Notes: generated from the sequence alone by a model not told the origin. 10,217 nucleotides of DNA from Rhodoferax sp. (GCA_017880985.1 JADGRK010000059.1:1-10217); one strand, 5' to 3'. Shown: positions 1 through 6,393, counted from the stretch's first letter. Numbers and translations are program-made.

Positions 1-132
1 TTTTGCGCACCAGGTCTGGTCAGCACTGCGCACCACGAAAACGGCAGCTTCCTTGCCGCTCATCAGCTGGCGCACCACAGTGTCGATCAGGCCTTCTTCG
101 ATTAAAGGCTGTAGTCTTGGGGGTGGTTTCAT
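1..132 (-). CDS. RIO1-like serine protein kinase, N-terminal 44 codons only (PA4780-type)
   Basis: The frame opens with ATG at 132 and runs off the left edge, so only the first 44 residues are visible. They begin MKPPPRLQPLIEEGLID and continue through VVRQLMSGKEAAVFVVRSAD to WCAK at the edge. I recognise the start of the bacterial RIO1-like (PA4780-type) kinase family: an N-terminal IEEGLID segment, then the SGKEA glycine-loop equivalent, then a CAK(VY) strand. In RIO kinases the lysine of that strand binds ATP phosphate, and here it is the last visible codon. The substrate of these bacterial kinases is poorly known. There is no good Shine-Dalgarno upstream of the ATG; an 8-bp inverted-repeat arm lies directly against the start codon. 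The gene follows alanine dehydrogenase by 63 bases on the same strand. The family call is fairly secure, the function is not. Confidence 0.82.
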   Translation of the reverse strand, partial: MKPPPRLQPLIEEGLIDTVVRQLMSGKEAAVFVVRSADQTWCAK

Positions 133-168
133 GCCCGGTATTTTGCACTGCCGGCAACGCTACCGGGC
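133..168 (-). repeat. Inverted repeat (8-bp arms) abutting the RIO kinase start codon
   Basis: GCCCGGTA at 133-140 and TACCGGGC at 161-168 are perfect reverse complements around a 20-base loop. The loop itself holds the palindrome TGCCGGCA (149-156). In the minus-strand transcript the 3' arm ends at the base just before the kinase ATG, so a folded stem would cover the region where a ribosome binding site should lie. It might be a translational control hairpin or part of a terminator for the upstream dehydrogenase gene. There is no U-tract, so an intrinsic terminator is not supported. Confidence 0.5.
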
Positions 169-185
169 GGCGCCATTGGGCGCCG
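168..185 (-). repeat. GC-only hairpin just downstream of ald
   Basis: CGGCGCC (168-174) and GGCGCCG (179-185) form a perfect 7-bp GC-only stem with a 4-base loop (ATTG), 10 bases past the ald stop codon. Its position suits a 3' stabilising or terminating hairpin for ald mRNA. The bases after it on the minus strand are GC-rich and contain no T run, so intrinsic termination is doubtful. It directly adjoins the inverted repeat in front of the RIO kinase gene. Confidence 0.5.
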
Positions 186-195
186 GTTCGTCAAC

Positions 196-1311
196 TCAAG
201 CCAGCAAGCTGTCGGCATTCACATAGTTGTAGCCTAGGGTTTTGGCCACGGCTTCATAAGTGACCTGGCCATTGGCCACATTCAGGCCGTTCTTCAGGTG
301 CGCGTTGTCCTGGAGCGCCTGCTTCCAGCCCTTGTCTGCCAGTGCCACGGCGTGCGCAATGGTGGCGTTGTTGAGCGCAAAGGTCGAGGTCCGGGCCACC
401 GCGCCGGGCATGTTGGCGACGCAATAGTGCACCACGCCGTCCACCTCGTAGGTCGGCTCGGCATGCGTGGTGGCGTGCGAGGTTTCGAAGCAGCCACCCT
501 GGTCAATCGCCACATCGACCACCACAGCGCCCTTTTTCATGCGCGAAATCATGCTGCGCGTGACCAGCTTGGGTGCCGCCGCACCCGGGATCAGCACGCC
601 TCCGACGACCAGCTCGGCATCGAGTACCGCGTCTTCGACACTTTGACTGGTGGAGTACACGGTGTGGATGCGGTTGCCAAACACCAGGTCAAGCTGGCGC
701 AGACGGTCGACGTTTTTGTCCAGCACCGTCACCTTGGCGCCCATGCCGACGGCCATTTGCAAGGCGTGCGTACCGACCACGCCGGCACCCAGTATCACCA
801 CATGGGCAGCAGGAACGCCGGGCACACCACCGAGCAGCACACCCATGCCACCCTTTGATTTTTCCAGATGCGCCGCACCCGCCTGCACTGCCATACGGCC
901 AGCGACTTCGCTCATCGGTGCCAGCAAAGGCAAGCCGCCGCCGGGGCCGGTGATGGTTTCATAGGCAATGCAGACCGCGCCGGATTTGATCAGCGCCTTG
1001 GTTTGCTCCGGGTCCGGCGCCAGATGCAGGTAGGTGTACAAAATTTGCCCCGGGCGCAGCATGGCGCATTCCTGCGGTTGGGGTTCCTTGACCTTGACGA
1101 TCATGTCGGCCTGTGCAAACACGTCCTTGGCGCTCGCTGCCAGCTTGGCACCGGCGGCCACATATTGCTCGTCGCTCAGACCAATCGCGGCGCCAGCACC
1201 GGTTTGCACCAGCACCTGATGGCCGTGGGAAGTGAGCTCGCGCACGCTCGCCGGAGTCAGGCCCACGCGGTATTCGTGGTTCTTGATTTCTTTGGGTAGT
1301 CCGATCAGCAT
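196..1311 (-). CDS. ald: Alanine dehydrogenase (NAD+, 371 aa)
   Basis: Catalyses reversible oxidative deamination of L-alanine to pyruvate and ammonium with NAD+, in the cytoplasm. Counted from the chosen start, the known catalytic and substrate residues all fall at the family's usual numbers: R15 (in NHEYRVG), K75 (in KVKEP), H96 (in YLHLAPD) and D270 (in VAIDQGG). The Rossmann loop GAGVVG spans 175-180, followed by the ribose-binding D198 in VLDKN. The length of 371 residues matches the family. An ATG six codons upstream (1329) is open, but the start at 1311 gives the canonical MLIGLPKEIK beginning and has GGAG about 7 bases upstream, so I prefer it. The protein appears complete and active. 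It lies downstream of the c-di-GMP enzyme gene with its own roughly 210-base leader, so separate transcription is likely. It could recycle the L-alanine made by the aminotransferase encoded at 7946-9295. Confidence 0.96.
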   Translation of the reverse strand: MLIGLPKEIKNHEYRVGLTPASVRELTSHGHQVLVQTGAGAAIGLSDEQYVAAGAKLAASAKDVFAQADMIVKVKEPQPQECAMLRPGQILYTYLHLAPDPEQTKALIKSGAVCIAYETITGPGGGLPLLAPMSEVAGRMAVQAGAAHLEKSKGGMGVLLGGVPGVPAAHVVILGAGVVGTHALQMAVGMGAKVTVLDKNVDRLRQLDLVFGNRIHTVYSTSQSVEDAVLDAELVVGGVLIPGAAAPKLVTRSMISRMKKGAVVVDVAIDQGGCFETSHATTHAEPTYEVDGVVHYCVANMPGAVARTSTFALNNATIAHAVALADKGWKQALQDNAHLKNGLNVANGQVTYEAVAKTLGYNYVNADSLLA

Positions 1312-1388
1312 GCTGTTCTCCGATTGCATTGTTGTGAAAACGTGCAGTGTGTGACAAGAAGCGTTTTATGGAAACCCAAATTAATCCT

Positions 1389-1413
1389 TTAGCCGATTCA
1401 TTCATGCGGCTAA
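1389..1413. promoter_or_regulatory. Perfect inverted repeat upstream of ald, candidate operator
   Basis: TTAGCCG (1389-1395) and CGGCTAA (1407-1413) are perfect reverse complements separated by 11 bases, giving a 25-bp dyad with its near edge 78 bases upstream of the ald ATG. Spacing and size suit a site for a dimeric regulator; ald genes are often controlled by Lrp/AsnC-family proteins, but no such gene is in the window. A second short dyad, GAGGT-4-ACCTC, lies right beside it at 1418-1431. I could not find a convincing -10/-35 pair nearby, so the relation to the promoter is unknown. The remainder of the 1312-1522 gap shows nothing else I can support. Confidence 0.4.
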
Positions 1414-1494
1414 TGACGAGGTCTGCACCTCCGCGCAGAAGCAAGAAGCAGCGGATGTTCCGAAACCCCTGTAAATTGATGGGCGAAACTGACG

Positions 1495-1510
1495 CTTGCC
1501 CCATGGCAAG
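1495..1510 (-). repeat. Short hairpin downstream of the GGDEF-EAL gene
   Basis: CTTGCC (1495-1500) and GGCAAG (1505-1510) pair perfectly around a 4-base loop, 12 bases beyond the stop codon of the GGDEF-EAL gene. A second dyad with one bulged base (TCAAGGTCT/AGACTTGA, 1515-1532) overlaps the stop codon itself. Together they could end or protect the mRNA. The following minus-strand bases hold only a three-T run, so a classical intrinsic terminator is not established. Confidence 0.3.
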
Positions 1511-1522
1511 GGAGTCAAGGTC

Positions 1523-3064
1523 TCAGACTTGAGAATCAAAGCCGCTGGGAAACGGTCGCAAATCTTCGGGCAATTCATTATGCAATGTCTCCGAGAACAA
1601 GGACTGCCGGAATTCGACATCATTAGGGCGATGGTCGTCAAGTGCCAGCCGTTCAAGCTCATCAGCAGAGATCGGCGCCGAAAAAAGAAAACCCTGAAGT
1701 TCGTTGCATCCCATGCTGACCAACAGTTCACATTGACCGACGGTCTCGACGCCCTCGGCCACGACACGCAAATTGAGTGCTGTCGCCATGTTGATGATGG
1801 ACTTGACGATCAATCTGGCATCTTCGCTTTCTTCAAGGTCACAGACAAAAGCATGGTCAATTTTCAACTCGGCAGCGGGAAGGCGGCGCAATACCGCCAG
1901 ACTCGAATAGCCGGTTCCGAAATCGTCGATGGAGACATGGAAACCTGCTTTGCGCATCTTGTCGAAGGTGAGCTGGGTCACCTTGGTGTCCTCCATGGCA
2001 ACAGACTCGGTGATCTCGCAGGTGAATCGTCCCGGTTGTATGCCATTGCGCAGCAAGGCCGCCTCAATCCGATCAACCAGATCATCCTCGCGCATCTGAC
2101 AGCCCGAAATGTTCACTGCCACGCGCATGCGCAGACCGCGTTGACGCCATCGCGCGGCCTTGCGGCAGGCCTCTTCGATTACCCAATTGCCGATCGATCC
2201 GATCAATCCATAGCGCTCAGCCAGCGGAATGAAAACCACCGGATTCACAATTCCAAGCTCTGGATGGTTCCAGCGCAATAAAGCCTCCGCCGCAGTGACT
2301 TGCAAGCTGATTGCGTCAATCTTCGGTTGAAAATAGAGTTCAAACTGACCAAGCGCAAGCGCATTGCGCAGATCATTGACCAAAAGGGCTTGCTCACGCA
2401 CTTCGGCTTCCATTTTGAAGTCGTATTGGCAGAAGCCAGATCCGCCATTTAGCTTGACGCTTCGCATCGCCATTGCGGCGTGTCCCAGCAGCTTTGTGCA
2501 CGATCCGTGCTCTGGATAGGAGGCGATTCCGATGGAACAACTCAACTGAGTCTGAATCGATTCCAATTTGAAAGGCTCGGTCAAAATGTCGGTTACGCGG
2601 TTTGCTGTCGCGCGACCGATTGCCATATCGCCACCTGCGATGAGTGCAAATTCACCAGCCGCCATATGACTGGCGTCATCTTTGGGGCCAATGCATGTTG
2701 TCAGGCGCTGTGACACCTCTTTGAGCAGGCGGTCGCAAATGGCTTGACCAAAGGCATCATTGAGCAGGCCAAAATTGTCCAGTGCGACGTATAAGATGCA
2801 GAATGCCTCGCCACTGTCTTCAACGCTCTTAATTCGTTTGTCCAAGGCGGCATCAAAGCCGGAACGGGTCAGTAAACCGGTCAGCTTGTCTCGCTCTAAC
2901 GGGACCGAACGCTGCGTCGAGACCCTGTCCAGTTCCTCAGAAAGAATCATCCTGCGCCGGCGTTCACGAAAGTACATCCCCAACATGAAGGCAGCAATGA
3001 CCAAACTCGCGGCAATGAGGCCAATCCAGGCGCTCATGTGATCAGCTAGGATGTCTGCACTCAT
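1523..3064 (-). CDS. Membrane-anchored GGDEF-EAL protein, probable c-di-GMP phosphodiesterase with degenerate GGDEF
   Basis: Probably hydrolyses cyclic di-GMP. From the chosen start (513 aa) there is one membrane segment at about residues 13-32 followed by RERRRR, then a GGDEF domain (about 60-215) and an EAL domain (about 235-475). The GGDEF domain keeps RDKLTGLLTR and LDNFGLLNDAFG, but the signature reads AAGEF and the inhibitory RxxD is GxxD, so cyclase activity is unlikely. The EAL domain keeps EALLRW, NIS, ITES, DDFGTGYSS, the lysine of LKIDH, EGVET and LQGF, as in active enzymes. The frame stays open to 3217. The ATG at 3064 puts the membrane segment near the N terminus, and a candidate promoter at 3149-3177 argues against the 3217 start. 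ATGs at 3124 and 3094 remain possible. There is no PAS, HAMP or other sensor domain. It sits between the TRAP operon and ald with gaps on both sides; whether it serves that pathway is unknown. Confidence 0.88.
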   Translation of the reverse strand: MSADILADHMSAWIGLIAASLVIAAFMLGMYFRERRRRMILSEELDRVSTQRSVPLERDKLTGLLTRSGFDAALDKRIKSVEDSGEAFCILYVALDNFGLLNDAFGQAICDRLLKEVSQRLTTCIGPKDDASHMAAGEFALIAGGDMAIGRATANRVTDILTEPFKLESIQTQLSCSIGIASYPEHGSCTKLLGHAAMAMRSVKLNGGSGFCQYDFKMEAEVREQALLVNDLRNALALGQFELYFQPKIDAISLQVTAAEALLRWNHPELGIVNPVVFIPLAERYGLIGSIGNWVIEEACRKAARWRQRGLRMRVAVNISGCQMREDDLVDRIEAALLRNGIQPGRFTCEITESVAMEDTKVTQLTFDKMRKAGFHVSIDDFGTGYSSLAVLRRLPAAELKIDHAFVCDLEESEDARLIVKSIINMATALNLRVVAEGVETVGQCELLVSMGCNELQGFLFSAPISADELERLALDDHRPNDVEFRQSLFSETLHNELPEDLRPFPSGFDSQV

Positions 3065-3148
3065 TGAGTGAGACCTGCCAGCAGGAAAAAGCATAACGCA
3101 GGGAATAACATCTTTTCCGGTCATGCCTCCATGTTTTGCCGACGGCTG

Positions 3149-3177
3149 ATCATATCGTCTTTCCAGTTCTATGTTGA
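3149..3177 (-). promoter_or_regulatory. Candidate sigma-70 promoter for the GGDEF-EAL gene
   Basis: On the minus strand TCAACA (3172-3177, 4 of 6 to TTGACA) and TATGAT (3149-3154, 5 of 6 to TATAAT) are separated by 17 bases. Transcription would begin near 3142. That is downstream of the longest open start at 3217 but upstream of ATGs at 3124, 3094 and 3064. It therefore bears on the start choice. It is a sequence match only, and this rather AT-rich gap (3065-3291) will produce such matches by chance. The rest of the gap shows only the 11-base palindrome GAGTACTACTC (3267-3277). Confidence 0.35.
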
Positions 3178-3291
3178 CCTCCCAACGAAAGGTCCATGTA
3201 CCCTCGATTGCCAGCAATGGCTCAATTGTTCGGAGTCAATTTATTAGGAAAATTTAGCCGGGTCTTGAGTACTACTCTGGCGTTGTCGCTG

Positions 3292-4641
3292 TCACTTGAT
3301 ACCCATCACCAGATTGGGTAAACCGGTCGCGATGAGCGGGAACAGGCACAAAAGAAATACGGCTACAAACATCAGCGCCACAAATGGCATCACACCCCAG
3401 ATCACGTCTTTGAGCGGAATGTCGGGCGCCACGTTCTTAATCACAAAAATGTTCAGACCCACCGGCGGGTGGATCAAGCCCATTTCCATCACGATGGTCA
3501 TCACCACGCCAAACCAGATCAGATCAAAGCCCGCTCCCTTGAGCGGAGGCAAGAGAATGGGCGCGGTCATCAAAATGATGGACACCGGTGGCAGGAAAAA
3601 ACCGAGCACGATGACCATCAGCAAGATCATTGCCAGCAGCAACCATTTGGACAGGTGTAAATCAACAATCCATTGCGCCGCACCCTGGCTGATGTGAAGA
3701 TGGCTCATGACGTAGCTGTAGAGCAGGGACATGCCGATGATGAGCATCAGCATGGTTGATTCCTTGAGCGTCGAGGTCAAAATCGGGGCCAGGTCCTTGG
3801 GCCGCCAAATGCCGTAAATCGTGGCAATCAGCACCAGCGCCAACAAGCCACCCAGACCAGCCGTTTCAGTCGGGGTGGCAAAGCCACCATAAAGAGCGAT
3901 CATGACCCCGGTGAGCAGCACCACAAAAGGTAGCACGCGCGGCAGCATTTCTACTTTTTGCCTGAGTGTGAAATGCTCTTTTTCAAGATAGGCTGATTTG
4001 ACGCCACCGTTCTCATAAACCGCCAGCGCCAGTTTGTATTCCTTGCGGGCCCGCAAGACCGCGTAGGCGGCGAACAGGGCAACCAACAACAAGCCTGGGC
4101 CAATGCCGGCCAGGAACAAGCGCCCAAGTGATTGTTCAGCCGCCACCGCATACAAAATCATCACAATCGAAGGCGGCAGCAAAATGCCCAAAGTGCCCCC
4201 AGCGGCAATGATTCCGGCCGCGAAACCGGGAGAATAGCCGCGTTTGCGCATTTCCGGAATACCGGCCGAACCAATTGCCGAGCAGGTCGCGGGCGACGAT
4301 CCAGCCATGGCAGCAAACAAGGCGCAAGCAATCACGTTGGCGATTCCCAGACCACCAGGCACCTTGTGCAGCCATACGTGGATGGCGCCGTAGAGGTCTT
4401 GTCCGGCCTTTGATTTGCCAATCGCAGCGCCCTTCATGATGAATAGCGGTATCGACAGCAAAGTGATCGACGCCATTTCTTCATAGACGTTTTGCGTCAC
4501 CGTGTTGAGCGATGCGGCCGGCATAAAAAAATACATGAAGGTGACCGCCACTGTGCCCAGTGAAAAAGCGATTGGCATGCCTGAGAACATCACCAGCAAC
4601 GTGGCCACGCCATAGGACAGACCAATTGAGAGTTCGCTCAT
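3292..4641 (-). CDS. dctM: TRAP transporter large permease subunit DctM (449 aa)
   Basis: The large inner-membrane subunit of a tripartite ATP-independent periplasmic transporter, carrying substrate inward on a sodium or proton gradient. The protein is almost entirely hydrophobic, with a dozen or so membrane segments, and has the usual length. Family motifs are intact: AGSSPATCSAIGS (113-125), IPEMRKRGYSPGFAAG (128-143), the GGTLGILLPPSIVMILY stretch (148-164), GGFATPTETAG (252-262) and GLIHPPVGLNIFVIKN (388-403). A hydrophilic cytoplasmic loop lies at about 197-235. The ATG overlaps the dctQ stop by four bases (ATGA), implying coupled translation. It is the last gene of the transporter operon. 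Family membership is certain. Transported substrates cannot be read from this subunit; carboxylates and related organic acids are typical of the family. Confidence 0.97.
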   Translation of the reverse strand: MSELSIGLSYGVATLLVMFSGMPIAFSLGTVAVTFMYFFMPAASLNTVTQNVYEEMASITLLSIPLFIMKGAAIGKSKAGQDLYGAIHVWLHKVPGGLGIANVIACALFAAMAGSSPATCSAIGSAGIPEMRKRGYSPGFAAGIIAAGGTLGILLPPSIVMILYAVAAEQSLGRLFLAGIGPGLLLVALFAAYAVLRARKEYKLALAVYENGGVKSAYLEKEHFTLRQKVEMLPRVLPFVVLLTGVMIALYGGFATPTETAGLGGLLALVLIATIYGIWRPKDLAPILTSTLKESTMLMLIIGMSLLYSYVMSHLHISQGAAQWIVDLHLSKWLLLAMILLMVIVLGFFLPPVSIILMTAPILLPPLKGAGFDLIWFGVVMTIVMEMGLIHPPVGLNIFVIKNVAPDIPLKDVIWGVMPFVALMFVAVFLLCLFPLIATGLPNLVMGIK

Positions 4642-5207
4642 GCTTGCTTCTTCCGAGCCTCTTCGCCGACGACTTCAATCGCTGACTGAAGCAACAACTG
4701 AAGCGTCAGCAAAGTCATCCCAAGAGCCATCAGGCTGTACGGTATCCACAGCGGCGGGGCAAAACTGCTCGACGTGGTTTGACCTTCGGACCAGGCTTCA
4801 TAGAAAAGTGTCCACGACTTCCAGCAAAAGAAACCGCAAAACACGGTGGATGTCACGTCAACCAGAATTTGCCGCAGCCGGTTGATGCGGGGCGACAAAA
4901 TAGCCGCTAGCGCTTCAATGCCGACATGCCCGCGCTGCGATTGGACATAGGCTGTGCAGATAAAAATGGCACCCACCAGCATGAAAACCGAGGCCTCATC
5001 CTGCCAGTCAGTGGCCACTTTGAACAAATAACGTGTCAGCACTGAATAAGTGAGCACCACCGAGGTCAGCACCAACGCCAGCATCGACAAGCGCAACATT
5101 TGTCGGTTGAGCCAGTTCAGGCTTTTGGCTAGACGGCGCAGCGTTACATTCTGAGGTAAGTCGGCACCCGGGCGCACGCCCGGCTCAAGCTGATAATCGT
5201 GGCTCAC
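4638..5207 (-). CDS. dctQ: TRAP transporter small permease subunit DctQ (189 aa)
   Basis: The small membrane subunit that pairs with DctM in the TRAP complex. Four membrane segments can be seen at about 39-58, 73-90, 116-135 and 154-175, as is normal for DctQ. Family hallmarks are TRYLFKVATDWQDEASVF (58-75), with its acidic pair before the second helix, RGHVGIEAL (92-100) just after it, and PPLWIPYSLMALG (151-163) leading into the last helix. The start is GTG at 5207, overlapping the dctP stop (GTGA). It gives a cytoplasmic N-terminal tail of about 35 residues, a little longer than in many relatives. No strong Shine-Dalgarno precedes it, which fits translational coupling to dctP. The next ATG, at codon 37, would cut into the first helix. 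Confidence 0.94.
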   Translation of the reverse strand: MSHDYQLEPGVRPGADLPQNVTLRRLAKSLNWLNRQMLRLSMLALVLTSVVLTYSVLTRYLFKVATDWQDEASVFMLVGAIFICTAYVQSQRGHVGIEALAAILSPRINRLRQILVDVTSTVFCGFFCWKSWTLFYEAWSEGQTTSSSFAPPLWIPYSLMALGMTLLTLQLLLQSAIEVVGEEARKKQA

Positions 5208-6220
5208 AAGGTCTGCTGGGCCAATACCAGCAGCTTGGCGCAGCCTTCATTTTTGGCCCCAAAGTCTTTCCACGCTGTTTTGCGCGCGATGTCTTGCCAT
5301 TTCTTGATCGTGGCGGGCGATAGATCCACCACTTTGGCGCCGGCCTTTTGATAAACGCTGGCGACATCAACGTCGTCCTTCTTGGCCGCTTCGAGGGCAA
5401 AAGTTTCCATTTCAGCGCCCACCGCCAGGATGATGTCGCGTTGCTCTTTGGGCAGCTTGTCAAAGATCGCCTTGGACATCAGGAGTGGTTCCAGCATAAA
5501 CCAGTAAGCACCGGTCCGACCGGTGGTCAAGGACTTGGCCACTTCTTCAAGACGGAATGAAATAAAGGAGGTCGATGAGGTCATCGCAGCATCCATCGCG
5601 CCGGTTTGCATGGCGGCATAAATTTCGTTGGAAGGCAGCGTCACCACGGCGGCGCCAGCCTCCTTGAGAATCATGTCCATCTCGCGTGAGCCGCCCCGTA
5701 TCTTCATGCCCTTGGCGTCTTCCGGCTCCACCACCGGTTTGCCACGTGAAGCCACGCCACCGGCCTGCCAGATCCAGCTCACCATAACGATGCCCTTGTC
5801 CTGCAACACGCGGTTGAGCTCAACGCCCACCGGCTTGGTTTTCCAGCTATAGGCTTGTTCGTAAGAGACGACCAGGGCCGGCATCAGGCCGATATTGAGC
5901 TCGGGCACCTCGCCGCCAGCGTAAGACACTGGAAACAGCGACATATCGAGCGCACCCTTGCGCATGGCTGAAAACTGCGCATTGGTTTTCATCAGCGAGG
6001 AGCCCGGATAGATATCAAACTTCAACGCTCCCTTGCTGCGTTTTTCAGCTTCGGCGGCAAAACGGCGTACCAGTCGGTCGCGAAAATCTCCGGCAGCGAG
6101 GGTTCCGCCCGGGAATTGGTGCGAAATTTTGAGTGACGTCGTTTGCGCAAAAACCGATGCGAATGGCAGCGATACGCCAGCGAGCCCACCCATGGATTGA
6201 ATTAATTGACGCCTTTGCAT
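5204..6220 (-). CDS. dctP: TRAP transporter periplasmic substrate-binding protein DctP (338 aa)
   Basis: Binds the substrate in the periplasm and delivers it to DctQM. The N terminus is a signal peptide of about 26 residues (basic start, hydrophobic core ending in FASVFAQ). It carries an RR pair at residues 3-4 that only partly resembles a Tat signal, so Sec export is as likely. The mature protein starts near TTSLKISHQFPGG, and the DctP core runs to the end. The conserved stretch AKGMKIRGG (169-177) contains R175, the arginine that clamps the substrate carboxylate in this family. TLPSNEIYAAMQTGAMDAA (194-212) is the usual hinge/selection region. GGAG lies 8 bases upstream of the ATG. It is first in dctPQM and is preceded by a 208-base gap with palindromes. 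Substrate is not readable from sequence; its place beside an omega-aminotransferase and mmsA suggests an omega-amino acid or a related organic acid. Confidence 0.95.
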   Translation of the reverse strand: MQRRQLIQSMGGLAGVSLPFASVFAQTTSLKISHQFPGGTLAAGDFRDRLVRRFAAEAEKRSKGALKFDIYPGSSLMKTNAQFSAMRKGALDMSLFPVSYAGGEVPELNIGLMPALVVSYEQAYSWKTKPVGVELNRVLQDKGIVMVSWIWQAGGVASRGKPVVEPEDAKGMKIRGGSREMDMILKEAGAAVVTLPSNEIYAAMQTGAMDAAMTSSTSFISFRLEEVAKSLTTGRTGAYWFMLEPLLMSKAIFDKLPKEQRDIILAVGAEMETFALEAAKKDDVDVASVYQKAGAKVVDLSPATIKKWQDIARKTAWKDFGAKNEGCAKLLVLAQQTL

Positions 6221-6284
6221 GTGTTTGTCTCCAGTTTTCTTGGTACGTTCTGGGTCGGTCTATTGCCTTTCGAACAGAACTAAA

Positions 6285-6297
6285 AGTCAAGCTTGAC
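6285..6297. promoter_or_regulatory. 12-bp perfect palindrome upstream of dctP, candidate operator at a -35-like box
   Basis: GTCAAGCTTGAC (6286-6297) is a perfect 12-bp palindrome 66-77 bases upstream of the dctP ATG. On the minus strand its last bases plus the next one read TTGACT, close to a -35 box. The best -10 at 17-base spacing is GGCAAT, a poor match. A dimeric repressor binding here would block such a promoter. The evenly spaced palindrome is more like a GntR- or TetR-type site than a LysR T-N11-A site. No regulator of those families is in the window. Confidence 0.4.
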
Positions 6298-6304
6298 CCT
6301 GATG

Positions 6305-6352
6305 TGGAGGTACTCTAGCCGAGCCTCCATTTTTCATCAATTGGTGAGTACC
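6305..6352 (-). repeat. Two overlapping inverted repeats between mmsA and dctP
   Basis: TGGAGG (6305-6310) pairs with CCTCCA (6324-6329) around a 13-base loop. GGTACTC (6309-6315) pairs with GAGTACC (6346-6352) around 30 bases. The left arms share two bases (6309-6310), and the second loop contains the right arm of the first pair, so the two full pairings compete. If this region is transcribed it could form alternative structures, as in an attenuator. It could equally be DNA-level sites or chance. It does not match any riboswitch I can name. Confidence 0.35.
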
Positions 6353-6361
6353 CTTAGCCAG

Positions 6362-6393
6362 CGGGCATGGCGAGCAGGTCTTGTCGCCGCCCG
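6362..6393 (-). terminator. Strong hairpin downstream of mmsA, possible terminator without U-tract
   Basis: CGGGC plus GGCGA (6362-6366, 6369-6373) pair with TCGCC plus GCCCG (6384-6393), a 10-bp stem with a 2-base bulge and a 10-base loop, starting 35 bases past the mmsA stop. The minus-strand bases that follow (CTGGCTAAGGG) have no T run, so this is not a standard intrinsic terminator. It could be a 3' stability hairpin or act with Rho. It makes it plausible that the aminotransferase-mmsA transcript ends before dctP. Confidence 0.4.

Noticed and set aside
1253..1329. Alanine dehydrogenase starting at the upstream ATG at 1329
   Set aside because: The six extra residues are not part of the family N terminus; the ATG at 1311 has a well-placed GGAG and restores canonical residue numbering.
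1496..2281. Plus-strand open frame of 261 codons opposite the EAL domain
   Set aside because: Fully antisense to conserved EAL motifs, with no domain signature or convincing ribosome binding site.
3253..3260. TTTAGCCG repeated at 1388-1395 and 3253-3260 as a shared regulatory motif
   Set aside because: An 8-mer occurring twice in 10 kb is within chance expectation, and the second copy has no partner arm.
3267..3277. GAGTACTACTC palindrome after dctM as a terminator
   Set aside because: With a one-base centre it cannot fold as an RNA hairpin, and no strong stem or U-tract follows dctM.
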